IMG/VR virus record: IMGVR_UViG_3300045996_000864
Coordinates: 1-47,501 of that record
From: a virus
Reading direction: 5' to 3' (one strand)
DNA length: 47,501 nucleotides
Each line of letters starts with the position of its first letter. Position 1 is the first letter of the stretch. Shown piece after piece: positions 7,181 through 13,713 of this stretch. The notes beneath the pieces were generated by a model that did no database searches, had not been told where the DNA came from, and saw only the letters and a list, made by a program, of their open reading frames with translations. The position numbers were made by a program, and so were the translations under genes.

Positions 7181-7519
7181 ATGCGCTACGAGTCTCGGGC
7201 CTACGGCACCCGACAGGAGATCATCCAGACCTTGCAGTCCCGCATGACCGCGAGTGGTAGCGCCCGGCGCCACGAAGAGGCAGGTCAGGCCATCTTCGAG
7301 TTGCAGAACGGAGCCACTCGTGTCGTGACCCGAGACCACCAGTTCGTGGTGGAGGGGGAGCCCATGAACTACCTGGCTGGCATAGTCCAGGGCAGGGGTG
7401 ACGAGACCGAGTACGTGAAGATCTCTGCTCGCAGCCACACGGAAGCGTGGCGCCTGGCACATGACTTGCCAGGCGTGTGCGTCGGCCTGTATAGGGACGT
7501 GACGCACGACGAGATCTGA
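7181..7519 (+). CDS. Hypothetical protein, 112 residues
   Basis: I do not recognise this protein. It reads as a soluble alpha/beta protein (MRYESRAYGTRQEIIQTLQS at the start, FVVEGEPMNYLAGIV mid-way, WRLAHDLPGVCVGLYRD near the end). Repeated hydrophobic strands about residues 35-75 suggest a small beta-sheet. The ribosome site is weak (TGAGGA about 19 bases upstream), so the start is less certain than for its neighbours. A GC-rich hairpin follows it directly. Confidence 0.68.
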   Translation: MRYESRAYGTRQEIIQTLQSRMTASGSARRHEEAGQAIFELQNGATRVVTRDHQFVVEGEPMNYLAGIVQGRGDETEYVKISARSHTEAWRLAHDLPGVCVGLYRDVTHDEI

Positions 7520-7536
7520 GCTAGTCTCGATCCACC

Positions 7537-7559
7537 GCCCCGGCAACGGGTGCCGGGGC
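7537..7559 (+). terminator. GC-rich hairpin, possible weak terminator
   Basis: The arms GCCCCGGCA (7537-7545) and TGCCGGGGC (7551-7559) form a perfect 9-bp stem with a five-base loop. It sits just after the stop of the 112-residue gene. No U-tract follows (tctgattag), so it may be an attenuator or RNA-stability element rather than a full terminator. Confidence 0.55.
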
Positions 7560-7578
7560 TCTGATTAGGGACAACTCC

Positions 7579-7695
7579 ATGATGACCCAAGCGGACACCG
7601 CACATGCGGTGAGAACGTCGCTTGAACCAGTAGCCCGTCGGGTGCTGGGGCAAGCGAGCACGATACTTGCCCAGCTTCGGCGGGCCGAGCTATGA
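7579..7695 (+). CDS. 38-residue helical peptide
   Basis: A short reading frame with tandem ATG codons encodes MMTQADTAHAVRTSLEPVAR and a basic amphipathic helix ending QLRRAEL. Its stop overlaps the ATG of the next gene (ATGA), which is the main reason to believe it. Upstream is TTAGGGACAACTCC, a moderate ribosome site. Function unknown. Confidence 0.5.
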   Translation: MMTQADTAHAVRTSLEPVARRVLGQASTILAQLRRAEL

Positions 7696-7892
7696 CTGGA
7701 CGTTCACGCCCTGCTCCGGCCGATACCTGGTGTGTATGTGGTGAGCCAGCCGAACGTGAGCTGACGTGCGAGGACGGCACGATCATCTATTCGTGCGTCA
7801 CGCCTGATCCAGCCAAGGTGGCCGAGCTGTCGAGTCAGATGACCGCGGCCATGCGTGAGCCGATGGACTTCGGCGATGCCGGTCGCCGATGA
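7692..7892 (+). CDS. Small Cys-containing protein, 66 residues
   Basis: This protein has a CVCG motif near residue 14 and single Cys residues at LTCEDG and YSCVTP. The pattern suits one zinc site built from short beta-hairpins. A helical C-terminus follows (AKVAELSSQMTAAMREPMDF). It is translationally coupled to the preceding peptide. It resembles the other zinc-ribbon mini-proteins of this operon, and no specific function can be assigned. Confidence 0.68.
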   Translation: MTGRSRPAPADTWCVCGEPAERELTCEDGTIIYSCVTPDPAKVAELSSQMTAAMREPMDFGDAGRR

Positions 7893-7902
7893 TGACGAAC
7901 CG

Positions 7903-8109
7903 ATGAGCATCAGCGAACTGCAAACACACCGCTGGCACCTGGGCATCGTGGAGCATCCACGTGTCGAGCACCTCGTGGCGCCCGGTCAGGTGACCGACGG
8001 CGGGTGGGCGCTGGCCAGGTGTGGTGCGGTGGTTGCGGCCGAGCCCATCTTGAGACCTGTCGCACGTGACCGTTGCCAGGCGTGTCTCGCCTGGTTGAGA
8101 TCCCACTAG
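7903..8109 (+). CDS. Small protein with Cys pair, last gene before terminator
   Basis: From MSISELQTHRWHLG the frame gives 68 residues. It has GGWALARCGAVV in the middle and CQACLAW at the end, so it is another likely single-zinc protein. In-frame ATG codons at 7855 and 7876 would extend it into the previous gene. I prefer the later ATG because it avoids that overlap, although no strong ribosome site distinguishes them. A strong intrinsic terminator follows within 40 bases, marking the end of the first plus-strand block. Confidence 0.62.
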   Translation: MSISELQTHRWHLGIVEHPRVEHLVAPGQVTDGGWALARCGAVVAAEPILRPVARDRCQACLAWLRSH

Positions 8110-8115
8110 TTGGTT

Positions 8116-8153
8116 GCCCCGCCCCGCACGCCAGACAGGGCGGGGCTTTCTCT
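8116..8153 (+). terminator. Intrinsic terminator
   Basis: The arms CCCCGCCC (8117-8124) and GGGCGGGG (8138-8145), extended by a flanking G-C pair, form a strong stem with a 13-base loop. TTTCTCTT follows at once. It closes the first block of small plus-strand genes. Confidence 0.85.
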
Positions 8154-8154
8154 T

Positions 8155-8261
8155 GGTACTTCATGTTTGCAGTGGCACACGTTGTGCTGGATTCCTTGCT
8201 TGTTCCTTGTGGTACTGCTTGACTTGTAGTCAATAAGTACACCGGACAAGGGAGTAGACAA
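8155..8261 (+). promoter_or_regulatory. Control region with TTGACT and the ACTTGTAGT / AAGTAC motif
   Basis: This region separates the terminator from the next gene. It contains GGTACTTC (8155-8162), TTGACT (8219-8224, -35-like), ACTTGTAGT (8222-8230) and AAGTAC (8235-8240). The last two also occur, in either orientation, upstream of other transcription units of this phage. No clear -10 hexamer sits at the right distance from TTGACT. AAGGGAG precedes the GTG start of the next gene. Confidence 0.55.
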
Positions 8262-8564
8262 GTGGGTACGTACACCGAGCGGATTGCCAGAGGCGCCGCA
8301 TTCCTGGACGAGAAGCAGCCTGGCTGGCGTGAGCGCATCGACCTGGAGGCGCTGAACCTTGCCTCCCTGGAGAATTGTGTGTTGGGCCAGGTGTTTGGCC
8401 ACTTCGACGGAGGCTTCGCCGCACTGGCAGATGCGGGGCTGGTCGCCGACGTTGCCACCCTGGACTACGGATTCGACGTGAATGGCGACGAAGACGACGA
8501 CGGGTGGTACTCCGTCCTCACGCAGGAGTGGCGGGAGTACATCGAGTCGACGAGGGCTGCCTGA
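8262..8564 (+). CDS. Conserved actinophage hypothetical protein, 100 residues
   Basis: The protein begins with TERIARGAAFLDEKQPGWRE and continues RIDLEALNLASLENCVLGQV. This 'AxFLDExxPGWxxRIDLxxLxL...CVLGQ' pattern is one I recognise from small proteins widespread in actinobacteriophages, of unknown function. The start is GTG with a good AAGGGAG site. The C-terminal half is acidic (NGDEDDDGWYSVLTQEWREY). It is the first gene after a terminator and control region, and its stop overlaps the next ATG. Confidence 0.82.
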   Translation: MGTYTERIARGAAFLDEKQPGWRERIDLEALNLASLENCVLGQVFGHFDGGFAALADAGLVADVATLDYGFDVNGDEDDDGWYSVLTQEWREYIESTRAA

Positions 8565-8812
8565 TGGCCAGGTGGGATCACAAGCTGCACCTGGGCGACG
8601 TGTGGCGCAATGAGGAAATGTCGTTCGAGCAGCGCCGGGACGCGGTTGTCGCTCGCATCAGGGCCGCCCAGTTCTACGACGATCTCGACATCGAACTGTC
8701 CTGCATCGTGGATGACCTGGCGACAGCCGAGGACGTGCGCCAGTTCGACCATGACTGGGACAGGTTCTACGACTGGGCGGACATGGCTCGCGTTTGGGTG
8801 GCGACGTTCTGA
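8564..8812 (+). CDS. Acidic helical protein, 82 residues
   Basis: The ATG overlaps the previous stop (TGATG). The sequence is acidic and aromatic: MARWDHKLHLGDVWRNEEMS, then a helical FEQRRDAVVARIRAAQFYDD and a C-terminal VRQFDHDWDRFYDWADMARV. I do not recognise the family. The charge pattern, with negative surface and exposed Trp/Tyr/Phe, would suit a protein that binds a host target or mimics DNA; that is speculation. Confidence 0.74.
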   Translation: MARWDHKLHLGDVWRNEEMSFEQRRDAVVARIRAAQFYDDLDIELSCIVDDLATAEDVRQFDHDWDRFYDWADMARVWVATF

Positions 8813-9093
8813 TGTTCAGCCAACAGGATGCTTCGTCACCGGCAGGTGACAAGCCGGCGAGCCGTGGTTTCACCCGGCTCGACCACGATGCGCTCCAGCT
8901 GGCGCAGGATCACATGCACGTGGCAGCCGAGCTGATCAACGGCGTGATGGAGAGGCGCAGGTTGGACCTCTCGATGCAGATGGTCTCGTTCCTGTCCGAA
9001 GCCAAGCAGGATGCGGACCTGGGCGAGCGAGCCGTCACGATGGCCGAGAAGTACATGGGTTGGACAGAGGGCGAAGAGGAGAAGTCGGCATGA
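8812..9093 (+). CDS. Helical hypothetical protein, 93 residues
   Basis: Translation is coupled to the previous gene (TGATG). After a disordered N-terminus (SQQDASSPAGDKPASRG) the rest is predicted helical (LQLAQDHMHVAAELINGVME, LSMQMVSFLSEAKQDADLGE). No motif of known function is visible. It belongs to a run of six tightly linked small genes likely made together early in infection. Confidence 0.72.
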   Translation: MFSQQDASSPAGDKPASRGFTRLDHDALQLAQDHMHVAAELINGVMERRRLDLSMQMVSFLSEAKQDADLGERAVTMAEKYMGWTEGEEEKSA

Positions 9094-9320
9094 ACATCAA
9101 GAAAGAGATCAAAGACGGCAACGTCAAGAGTGAGCTGGTCGCGGCCACCCTGGCGCAAGCCTTCACGCTCCTCGCTCTCGCACCGTACGACAACTGGGGG
9201 CACGAGGGTTCTCCGGCCGAGATGGCTGCGTTCGTGGTGAAGACAGCGAAGGAGCGGGGCAACATGGGCTTCGTCGAGAACGTGGTACTGGGCGAGCGCT
9301 GGTACCGGGAGGCGTCGTGA
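9090..9320 (+). CDS. Hypothetical protein, 76 residues
   Basis: The ATG overlaps the preceding stop (ATGA). The protein starts MNIKKEIKDGNVKSELVAAT and has a central hydrophobic helix (LAQAFTLLALAPYDNWG), too short and interrupted for a clear membrane segment. The C-terminal part (FVVKTAKERGNMGFVENVVL) looks alpha/beta. No family recognised. Confidence 0.72.
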   Translation: MNIKKEIKDGNVKSELVAATLAQAFTLLALAPYDNWGHEGSPAEMAAFVVKTAKERGNMGFVENVVLGERWYREAS

Positions 9321-9541
9321 GTGACCTGTCCAAGCAGCTGGTTGAGGCTGCCGTCAACGGCATCATCGAAGAGTTCGATGGCGTGTGGTCTGATGGCTCA
9401 CGCATCATGACGGAGGAGGCTGCGCCCATCGCACGTGCCGCCACCGTGGCTGTGCTGCGGGAGTTGTCGGGGCACGGGGTTCTCAAGATTGACTGGGCGT
9501 GGGTCAATGGTCTGGCCGACGAGATCGAGGAGAAGTCGTGA
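9317..9541 (+). CDS. Hypothetical protein, 74 residues
   Basis: The GTG start overlaps the preceding stop (GTGA). The protein is MSDLSKQLVEAAVNGIIEEF followed by a helix MTEEAAPIARAATVAVLREL and an acidic end. It looks like a small all-helical soluble protein. No known family is evident, and context is limited to the operon of small genes. Confidence 0.7.
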   Translation: MSDLSKQLVEAAVNGIIEEFDGVWSDGSRIMTEEAAPIARAATVAVLRELSGHGVLKIDWAWVNGLADEIEEKS

Positions 9542-9729
9542 GCGCGCAGAGCTTCCGCGTGGGTGATGCGGTTCGAGTCCTCCATCCGGGTGCTGGGCTC
9601 GGCATCGTGGAGTACATCGACGAGCAATCGGGCGCGTTCCGGCCGATACTCGTGCGCCCTGAAGCGGGCGACGCCCAGTGGTGGGCGTCGCATGAGCTGC
9701 GTAACATCACCGGGTTGGCCGACGACTGA
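9538..9729 (+). CDS. Small beta-barrel-like protein, 63 residues
   Basis: The GTG start overlaps the preceding stop (GTGA). The sequence FRVGDAVRVLHPGAGLGIVE and QWWASHELRNITG reads like a short SH3-like or KOW-like beta-barrel (the GDxVRVL...G.GIVxxI pattern seen in small nucleic-acid or protein-binding barrels). This is fold-level pattern recognition only; no function is assigned. Confidence 0.72.
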   Translation: MSAQSFRVGDAVRVLHPGAGLGIVEYIDEQSGAFRPILVRPEAGDAQWWASHELRNITGLADD

Positions 9730-9758
9730 CTGAGCAACTGACGTGAGGAGTCGGGGAC

Positions 9759-9953
9759 ATGGCACGCACACTGACCATCTGGCTGGGACTAGTAGTCGCA
9801 CTCATCGTCACTGTGGGTGCAGTCATCAACCCCATGGTGCGACGAGGCTACCTGCCCGAGGGTGCCGTGGGTATCCTCACGTTCTGCCTGCTGGCTGTAC
9901 TGGTGGGCATAGGTATCCACTTGCAACGCAAGCGGAAGAGGGTGAGACCCTGA
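9759..9953 (+). CDS. Two-helix membrane protein, 64 residues
   Basis: Two hydrophobic segments (TIWLGLVVALIVTVGAVI and AVGILTFCLLAVLVGIGIHL) are separated by a short basic loop, and the protein ends in QRKRKRVRP. The positive tail and loop favour both ends in the cytoplasm or a hairpin in the membrane. It could be an antiholin-like or superinfection-related membrane protein. It is the last gene before a strong hairpin terminator. Confidence 0.72.
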   Translation: MARTLTIWLGLVVALIVTVGAVINPMVRRGYLPEGAVGILTFCLLAVLVGIGIHLQRKRKRVRP

Positions 9954-9978
9954 ACCTGCGACAGTCAACCAAGAGGAA

Positions 9979-10008
9979 AGCCCCGGCTCACCACACCCAG
10001 CCGGGGCT
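9979..10008. terminator. Bidirectional hairpin terminator between convergent operons
   Basis: AGCCCCGGCT (9979-9988) and AGCCGGGGCT (9999-10008) form a perfect 10-bp stem with a 10-base loop. It lies between the plus-strand block ending at 9953 and the minus-strand operon ending at 10024. CTCTCT follows on the plus side; on the minus side the stem is followed by TTCCTCTT. It probably serves both directions. Confidence 0.85.
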
Positions 10009-10023
10009 CTCTGCTGTCCAAGG

Positions 10024-10326
10024 TTACTCGCTGATCCGTCCCGATTCGGAGTCGGCCTCGTAGCCGCAGCCTGCGTAGCCGGCGATGTCCACCCAGTTGT
10101 CTCGCTTCGGCTGCGCCACCATGCGAGCCAGCTTCAGCGCCACCATCAGCATCGCCACCTCACCCGGGGCGATGTCCTCTGTCAGCTTCGGCCGGAGCAG
10201 GGCAGACCAGATGCGTGCGGTGTCCGTGAAGTTCTGGGTCGGTGAACCGTACGTCTTGTTGCGGTCGCCCGTGATGAGGTCAGCCGCTTCAAGCAGCACC
10301 TCTTTCCGCGGCTCGCTCTCGCTCAT
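10024..10326 (-). CDS. DUF6378-type phage protein
   Basis: This 100-residue protein shows the pattern EVLLEAADLITGDRNKTYG, then SPTQNFTDTARIWSALL, VAMLMVALKLARM and a C-terminal DNWVDIAGYAG. This is the signature of the DUF6378 family, common in phages and found near nucleotide-metabolism genes; its biochemical activity is not established as far as I know. The ATG overlaps the upstream DUF4406-like gene by ATGA. It is the last gene of the long minus-strand operon. Confidence 0.85.
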   Translation of the reverse strand: MSESEPRKEVLLEAADLITGDRNKTYGSPTQNFTDTARIWSALLRPKLTEDIAPGEVAMLMVALKLARMVAQPKRDNWVDIAGYAGCGYEADSESGRISE

Positions 10327-10646
10327 GCGGCGTACACCTCCGCCTGCTGCACCCACCAGGCAACTGCCCGAATGGGCATGCCCAGCTCCTCGGCCACGTG
10401 CATCTCCAAGCAGGCGCCCTTGCTGTCCTGCCACCCGAACAGTCCGGCTACGCCGTCGCACTTCAGCATCAGGGGCAGGTCGAACCTGAGATAATCGGCC
10501 CACTCCCACCCGTCGACCAGTCCCGTGTCGGCCGGGTTCTCGACGTCGTAGCCCGCGGCACGCAGCTGCTCGGCAGCCTGGTTGAAGGCGGGGAAGTTGT
10601 GCTCGGGGTAGCCGGACATGGGGCCGGCGATGTAGAGGCGGGTCAC
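10323..10646 (-). CDS. DUF4406-like protein (nucleoside 2-deoxyribosyltransferase fold)
   Basis: This 107-residue protein begins MTRLYIAGPMSGYPEHNFPA, the classic opening of DUF4406 proteins (YIAGPMSG), with FNQAAEQLRAAGYDVENPAD after it. DLPLMLKCDGVAGLFGWQDS and CLEMHVAEELGMPI complete the Rossmann-like pattern of nucleoside 2-deoxyribosyltransferase relatives. Such proteins probably bind or process nucleosides or their derivatives. A MazG and a DUF6378 gene lie nearby, which supports a nucleotide role. The exact substrate is unknown. Confidence 0.85.
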   Translation of the reverse strand: MTRLYIAGPMSGYPEHNFPAFNQAAEQLRAAGYDVENPADTGLVDGWEWADYLRFDLPLMLKCDGVAGLFGWQDSKGACLEMHVAEELGMPIRAVAWWVQQAEVYAA

Positions 10647-10888
10647 TCGTCGCCCTCCTGGTGCTTCGCCTTCAGCTCGTTCACCTTTGCCAGCAGGAGT
10701 AGGAGCTGCTCTTGATTGAGAAGGGTTGGCCTGTTGTTCAGACGAAAGCTGGCGTCGAGGTGCACGACGATCGCACCGTCGTCGCCAATGGTGACCTCGC
10801 AGTCCAGCGGGACTGCGCTGCCAATGAAGTTCGGTTCGTCGTCACCGGGCAAGGTGAATGCGTAGCGGGTCCACCTGGTGTCGGTCAC
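10643..10888 (-). CDS. Hypothetical protein, 81 residues
   Basis: This protein starts MTDTRWTRYAFTLPGDDEPN, continues with beta-strand-like segments (CEVTIGDDGAIVVHLDASF) and ends in an amphipathic helix (LLNQEQLLLLLAKVNELKAK). Its ATG overlaps the upstream stop. No family recognised. Confidence 0.75.
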   Translation of the reverse strand: MTDTRWTRYAFTLPGDDEPNFIGSAVPLDCEVTIGDDGAIVVHLDASFRLNNRPTLLNQEQLLLLLAKVNELKAKHQEGDE

Positions 10889-11163
10889 TCGTTCTCGCCC
10901 TTCCCGTCCTTCAGGAACGCATCCAGTTGGGCGCTGAACGCCTCCCTCTGCGCCTCCTGCTGGTCCCGCACAGCGAACAGCACCTTCGCGTTCACAACAG
11001 CGGAGAGAGCGTGCTGCACCACGACAGGCAGCAGCACGGCCAGCAGCCAGGGCGTGACGTAGTGGGCAGCGGCACCCGATGCGAGGGTGGCGTAGGCCAG
11101 CTTCTGCCAGTCGAGCGAGAACGTGTAGGCCGCAGCCTTGCGAGAGCGAGAGAGATCAGTCAT
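10885..11163 (-). CDS. Membrane-associated protein with coiled tail, 92 residues
   Basis: One or two hydrophobic segments lie between residues 22 and 62 (AYATLASGAAAHYVTPWLLA, then VLLPVVVQHALSAVVNAKVL). They are followed by a charged helical tail (RDQQEAQREAFSAQLDAFLK). The layout recalls small phage membrane proteins of the holin or spanin-accessory kind, but it sits in the replication operon next to MazG rather than with lysis genes. Its ATG overlaps the MazG gene stop. Confidence 0.74.
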   Translation of the reverse strand: MTDLSRSRKAAAYTFSLDWQKLAYATLASGAAAHYVTPWLLAVLLPVVVQHALSAVVNAKVLFAVRDQQEAQREAFSAQLDAFLKDGKGENE

Positions 11164-11467
11164 TGTTCAGTTCCAATCCGCGCTCGGCATAGCGAGCGAT
11201 CAGCTTGTTGATGTTGTGCTGCATGATCTCTTCGAGTGTCATGTTCAACTCGTCAGCGATGCGCGCCACATTCCACATGACGTCGCCCAGTTCCTTGCGC
11301 ACCTTGTCCAGGTCGAGAGGTGCCGCATTCTTCCTGCACCTGCGCTCGAACTCGTTCGCCACTTCGCCAGCCTCGGCGCATAGGCCGAGTGAGAGGGCGA
11401 GCATGTTCACTTCACTCTCGTGGTTGTCGAATCGACGACACCACTTCTGGTATTCACTCGCCTGCAC
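11156..11467 (-). CDS. MazG-like nucleotide pyrophosphohydrolase
   Basis: This 103-residue protein would hydrolyse (d)NTPs or related nucleotides to monophosphate and pyrophosphate. It carries the MazG metal-binding pattern: EAGEVANEFE near residues 32-41 and ELGDVMWNVARIADEL near 60-75. The length matches a single-domain MazG. I chose GTG (MQASEYQKWCRRF) since further upstream in-frame sequence overlaps the neighbouring gene out of frame. Phage MazG proteins are thought to adjust nucleotide pools or ppGpp during infection; which applies here is not visible. Confidence 0.88.
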   Translation of the reverse strand: MQASEYQKWCRRFDNHESEVNMLALSLGLCAEAGEVANEFERRCRKNAAPLDLDKVRKELGDVMWNVARIADELNMTLEEIMQHNINKLIARYAERGLELNND

Positions 11468-11624
11468 CGAACATCTCCTCGTACAGTTCGTCGATGGCAC
11501 GCTTCGCCTCGGTGTACATTCGCTCAACCTCTGGCTTCCACACGTAGTGGCCGGGCGGAACGCCATACGCCCAGTCAAATGGATCCAGGGAGTCTTCGTC
11601 GGTTACGCGAATGACGTGGCTCAT
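11454..11624 (-). CDS. 56-residue hypothetical protein
   Basis: A short gene reads MSHVIRVTDEDSLDPFDWAY, then GVPPGHYVWKPEVERMYTEA and an acidic end. It overlaps the MazG start by 14 bases and its ATG overlaps the stop of the upstream gene (ATGA). Codon use and the even mix of residues look genuine. No function recognised; it is probably translated together with MazG. Confidence 0.7.
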   Translation of the reverse strand: MSHVIRVTDEDSLDPFDWAYGVPPGHYVWKPEVERMYTEAKRAIDELYEEMFGAGE

Positions 11625-11962
11625 GGCCTCTCCTTCACAATGACCGACACGATCGGCTCCTGAAGCCGCTCGATCAGGCGGAGTGGCAGGCCGAACATCT
11701 GGCAGCCTTCCTCGTAATGACGGTGCTCATCACGGTTCGGCACCCAGTCGGCAGGAATGTGGATGATCAGGTCGTCACGGCTCAGGTTGGCGTACCGCCA
11801 CATGTTGATGGTGCGGTAGATGCGACTAGCCACCTCATCCGAGAGCCAGTCCGGGAGATACTGTCGCTCCGGCTCGGGCAGATCGCACGACACATCCGTG
11901 TCGGCCGCAGCAAACCAGCCAACAGTCAGATGTGGTGGCCGCATGAACATGCGCTCTCTCAT
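11621..11962 (-). CDS. Hypothetical protein, 113 residues
   Basis: The chosen ATG (MRERMFMRPPHLTVGWFAAA) overlaps the upstream exonuclease stop. The protein contains LPEPERQYLPDWLSDEVASR and ANLSRDDLIIHIPADWVPNR, and ends with a strand-rich QEPIVSVIVKERP. No catalytic motif is obvious. It lies between MazG and the RNase H-fold exonuclease in a continuous operon. Confidence 0.74.
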   Translation of the reverse strand: MRERMFMRPPHLTVGWFAAADTDVSCDLPEPERQYLPDWLSDEVASRIYRTINMWRYANLSRDDLIIHIPADWVPNRDEHRHYEEGCQMFGLPLRLIERLQEPIVSVIVKERP

Positions 11963-12720
11963 GCGATGTCCCTTATGTCGACACGTGCTATCGCCTTGCC
12001 GCCCCTGCCCCATGAATCACACTTCGGGCACCAGTACTGGTGGTACAGGGAAACTCCTGTCACCTTGTAGCCCCGCCGTTGGCGCACGCCACCGCACGTG
12101 GGCTTGCGACAGATCTCCTCGGGGATCTCGGAATCCCACAGGTGTACGGCCGGAAGCTTGATGTCCGGCAGCAGGCGGTCGAAGGCGCCCTCGGTCACCA
12201 CCACGTCCTGCTTGTTGTACCTGCGGAACCTGGCCCACGCCTTCGAGTCGCCCTCGCGTACCTTGCGCCACAGCATGTGGCCCTCGTGCGCCAGCTTCTG
12301 GCCCACGCCCAGCACCCTGGCCACGTCGTCCAGCTTGTAGGACTCCAGCTTGAGCGCCTTACGTGCCACCTTGTAGAGGTCCACGCTGACGAACGGGCTG
12401 GCCGACGGCAGGCCGGCAAGACGGATGCCGGTGCGCAGGTGTGGCAGGTCGAAGTTGTCCGAGTTGTAGCCCACGACGATGTCCGCCTCGTCGAGCAGGC
12501 GCTGGGCCTGAGTCCACATCTCCTCTGTTCCATTGTGGAACTCGGAGTAGAACTCCACTCGGGACTTGTCATGCCACTTGGCTGCGAAGCAGCAGGTGCG
12601 GGCGTACTCGTGCACCTGCGCACTGGACGTGTACGAGGAGCCACGCCTGCGCAGGTTCCACTCGTCGACCACGTTGGGCAGGCGTTCTATGTCCAGCGTG
12701 AGAATGCGTGGGCCGGTCAT
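11959..12720 (-). CDS. RNase H-fold 3'-5' exonuclease (DnaQ/PolB-exonuclease type)
   Basis: This 253-residue protein has the three DEDD-type exonuclease motifs: ILTLDIERLP near residue 8 (Exo I, D and E), VVGYNSDNFDLPHL near 82-95 (Exo II), and RYNKQDVVVTE near 167 (Exo III, YxxxD). The C-terminus carries Cys residues (CRKPTCGG, then CPKCDSWG) that form a probable zinc ribbon. It would degrade single-stranded DNA 3' to 5'. No polymerase is fused or adjacent, so it may proofread in trans or act in recombination or host DNA breakdown. Confidence 0.86.
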   Translation of the reverse strand: MTGPRILTLDIERLPNVVDEWNLRRRGSSYTSSAQVHEYARTCCFAAKWHDKSRVEFYSEFHNGTEEMWTQAQRLLDEADIVVGYNSDNFDLPHLRTGIRLAGLPSASPFVSVDLYKVARKALKLESYKLDDVARVLGVGQKLAHEGHMLWRKVREGDSKAWARFRRYNKQDVVVTEGAFDRLLPDIKLPAVHLWDSEIPEEICRKPTCGGVRQRRGYKVTGVSLYHQYWCPKCDSWGRGGKAIARVDIRDIA

Positions 12721-12965
12721 GGTCTGGCCTCCAGGCTTATGTTAACCCCGTCATCGGCATCCCCCGTGTCGACGAGAAGCAGGCCCATGTAGTCACCGTC
12801 GCCAGTCAGGTGGCAGTGCACCTGCTCGATGTTGAAGTCCCGCTCCTCCAGGCGCAGCGCCTTCTGCGCCAACGAGAACAGGAGGGAGGACATGGTGCCC
12901 CTGCGCATGTGCGGTACCCGCACCTTCAGCACCTGCACGTTGAGGTCGTACGACACGGCGTCCAC
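12717..12965 (-). CDS. Hypothetical protein, 82 residues
   Basis: The start is GTG (MDAVSYDLNVQVLKVRVPHM), four bases after the upstream stop. The protein alternates strands and helices (LLFSLAQKALRLEERDFNIE, CHLTGDGDYMGLLLVDTGD). This resembles a small alpha/beta sandwich of unknown role. An alternative GTG four codons later is possible. Confidence 0.7.
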   Translation of the reverse strand: MDAVSYDLNVQVLKVRVPHMRRGTMSSLLFSLAQKALRLEERDFNIEQVHCHLTGDGDYMGLLLVDTGDADDGVNISLEARP

Positions 12966-12969
12966 TGGG

Positions 12970-13386
12970 CTAGCCGTTCCGACGGTTGCGTCGCTTGGCG
13001 GGGGCGGTGACCTCGGGCAGCTCACGCACGTTGCCCGCCTCGGCTTCGGCAACGCCACGGGCGATGCTCGCCTGGAGGTCGGCTTCGCGCTCGGTGTCGG
13101 TCAGGCCATCGTCATCGGGCTCGGAGGCGAGGGCCTCCAGGTCGACACCGAACTCTTCGGCCGCCTCTGCCAGGGTGGTGAACTGTGACATGTCCTCGTC
13201 GCTGTCGAACAGGACCATCTCGGTCCCTCCCTGTGGGAGGGGGTAGTCGATGGCGTGCGACAGCCAGGTCGTCAGCTCTTCCGCCAGCTCCCGCCCCAGC
13301 ACTCGATTGGAGTCGGGCTGGTAGATGAACAGCGTGCCGTCCTCGTTGAATCGGACGGTGACACCACCGAACTTCGCTTCAGGCAT
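12970..13386 (-). CDS. Hypothetical protein, 138 residues
   Basis: The first half is beta-rich (FGGVTVRFNEDGTLFIYQPD) with a helix (LGRELAEELTTWLSHAIDYP). The second half is acidic and helical (LAEAAEEFGVDLEALASEPD) and ends in a basic tail (PAKRRNRRNG). The acidic middle and basic end suggest a flexible nucleic-acid or partner-binding tail. It overlaps the 49-residue gene by eight bases. No family recognised. Confidence 0.74.
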   Translation of the reverse strand: MPEAKFGGVTVRFNEDGTLFIYQPDSNRVLGRELAEELTTWLSHAIDYPLPQGGTEMVLFDSDEDMSQFTTLAEAAEEFGVDLEALASEPDDDGLTDTEREADLQASIARGVAEAEAGNVRELPEVTAPAKRRNRRNG

Positions 13387-13528
13387 TTCTCTTCTCCAGC
13401 CACTCGGTCAGGTAGTCGCGCAAAGCGCGGACATCCTCTGGCGCCAGGTCTGCGCAGTCCCACCCGCTATTGAGGCAGAGCAGGTCACCTTCATCGACGA
13501 TAGTCAGGCCGTTGATGTACTCGTTCAA
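13379..13528 (-). CDS. 49-residue protein with TTG start
   Basis: The protein reads MNEYINGLTIVDEGDLLCLN and ends in an amphipathic helix (PEDVRALRDYLTEWLEKRN). I place the start at a TTG that overlaps the upstream stop as TTGA, the same coupling geometry as the ATGA overlaps elsewhere; no ATG or GTG exists in frame near it. It resembles the preceding 62-residue protein in having a beta-strand segment followed by a helix. Function unknown. Confidence 0.62.
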   Translation of the reverse strand: MNEYINGLTIVDEGDLLCLNSGWDCADLAPEDVRALRDYLTEWLEKRNA

Positions 13529-13713
13529 CGTCCGACCGCTCTCTCGTAGTCGTTGATTGCCCCATCCAGCAGGTATCGGAAGTAGACGGCATCCCGAATG
13601 TCGAGATCGACAATGACCCCATCGATGCCATTGATGTTCACGCGAATGCACTCTTCGGCCAGTAGCTCGGGATCGCGATAGTGCCAGGCATCGAACTGCG
13701 TCTCGTCACTCAT
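13525..13713 (-). CDS. 62-residue hypothetical protein
   Basis: This starts at an ATG inside the last codons of the primase core gene (MSDETQFDAWHYRDPELLAE). It has a beta-strand segment (RVNINGIDGVIVDLDIRDAV) and a helical end. It could be a small dimeric regulator, but nothing specific is recognised. It is translationally coupled on both sides. Confidence 0.68.
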   Translation of the reverse strand: MSDETQFDAWHYRDPELLAEECIRVNINGIDGVIVDLDIRDAVYFRYLLDGAINDYERAVGR

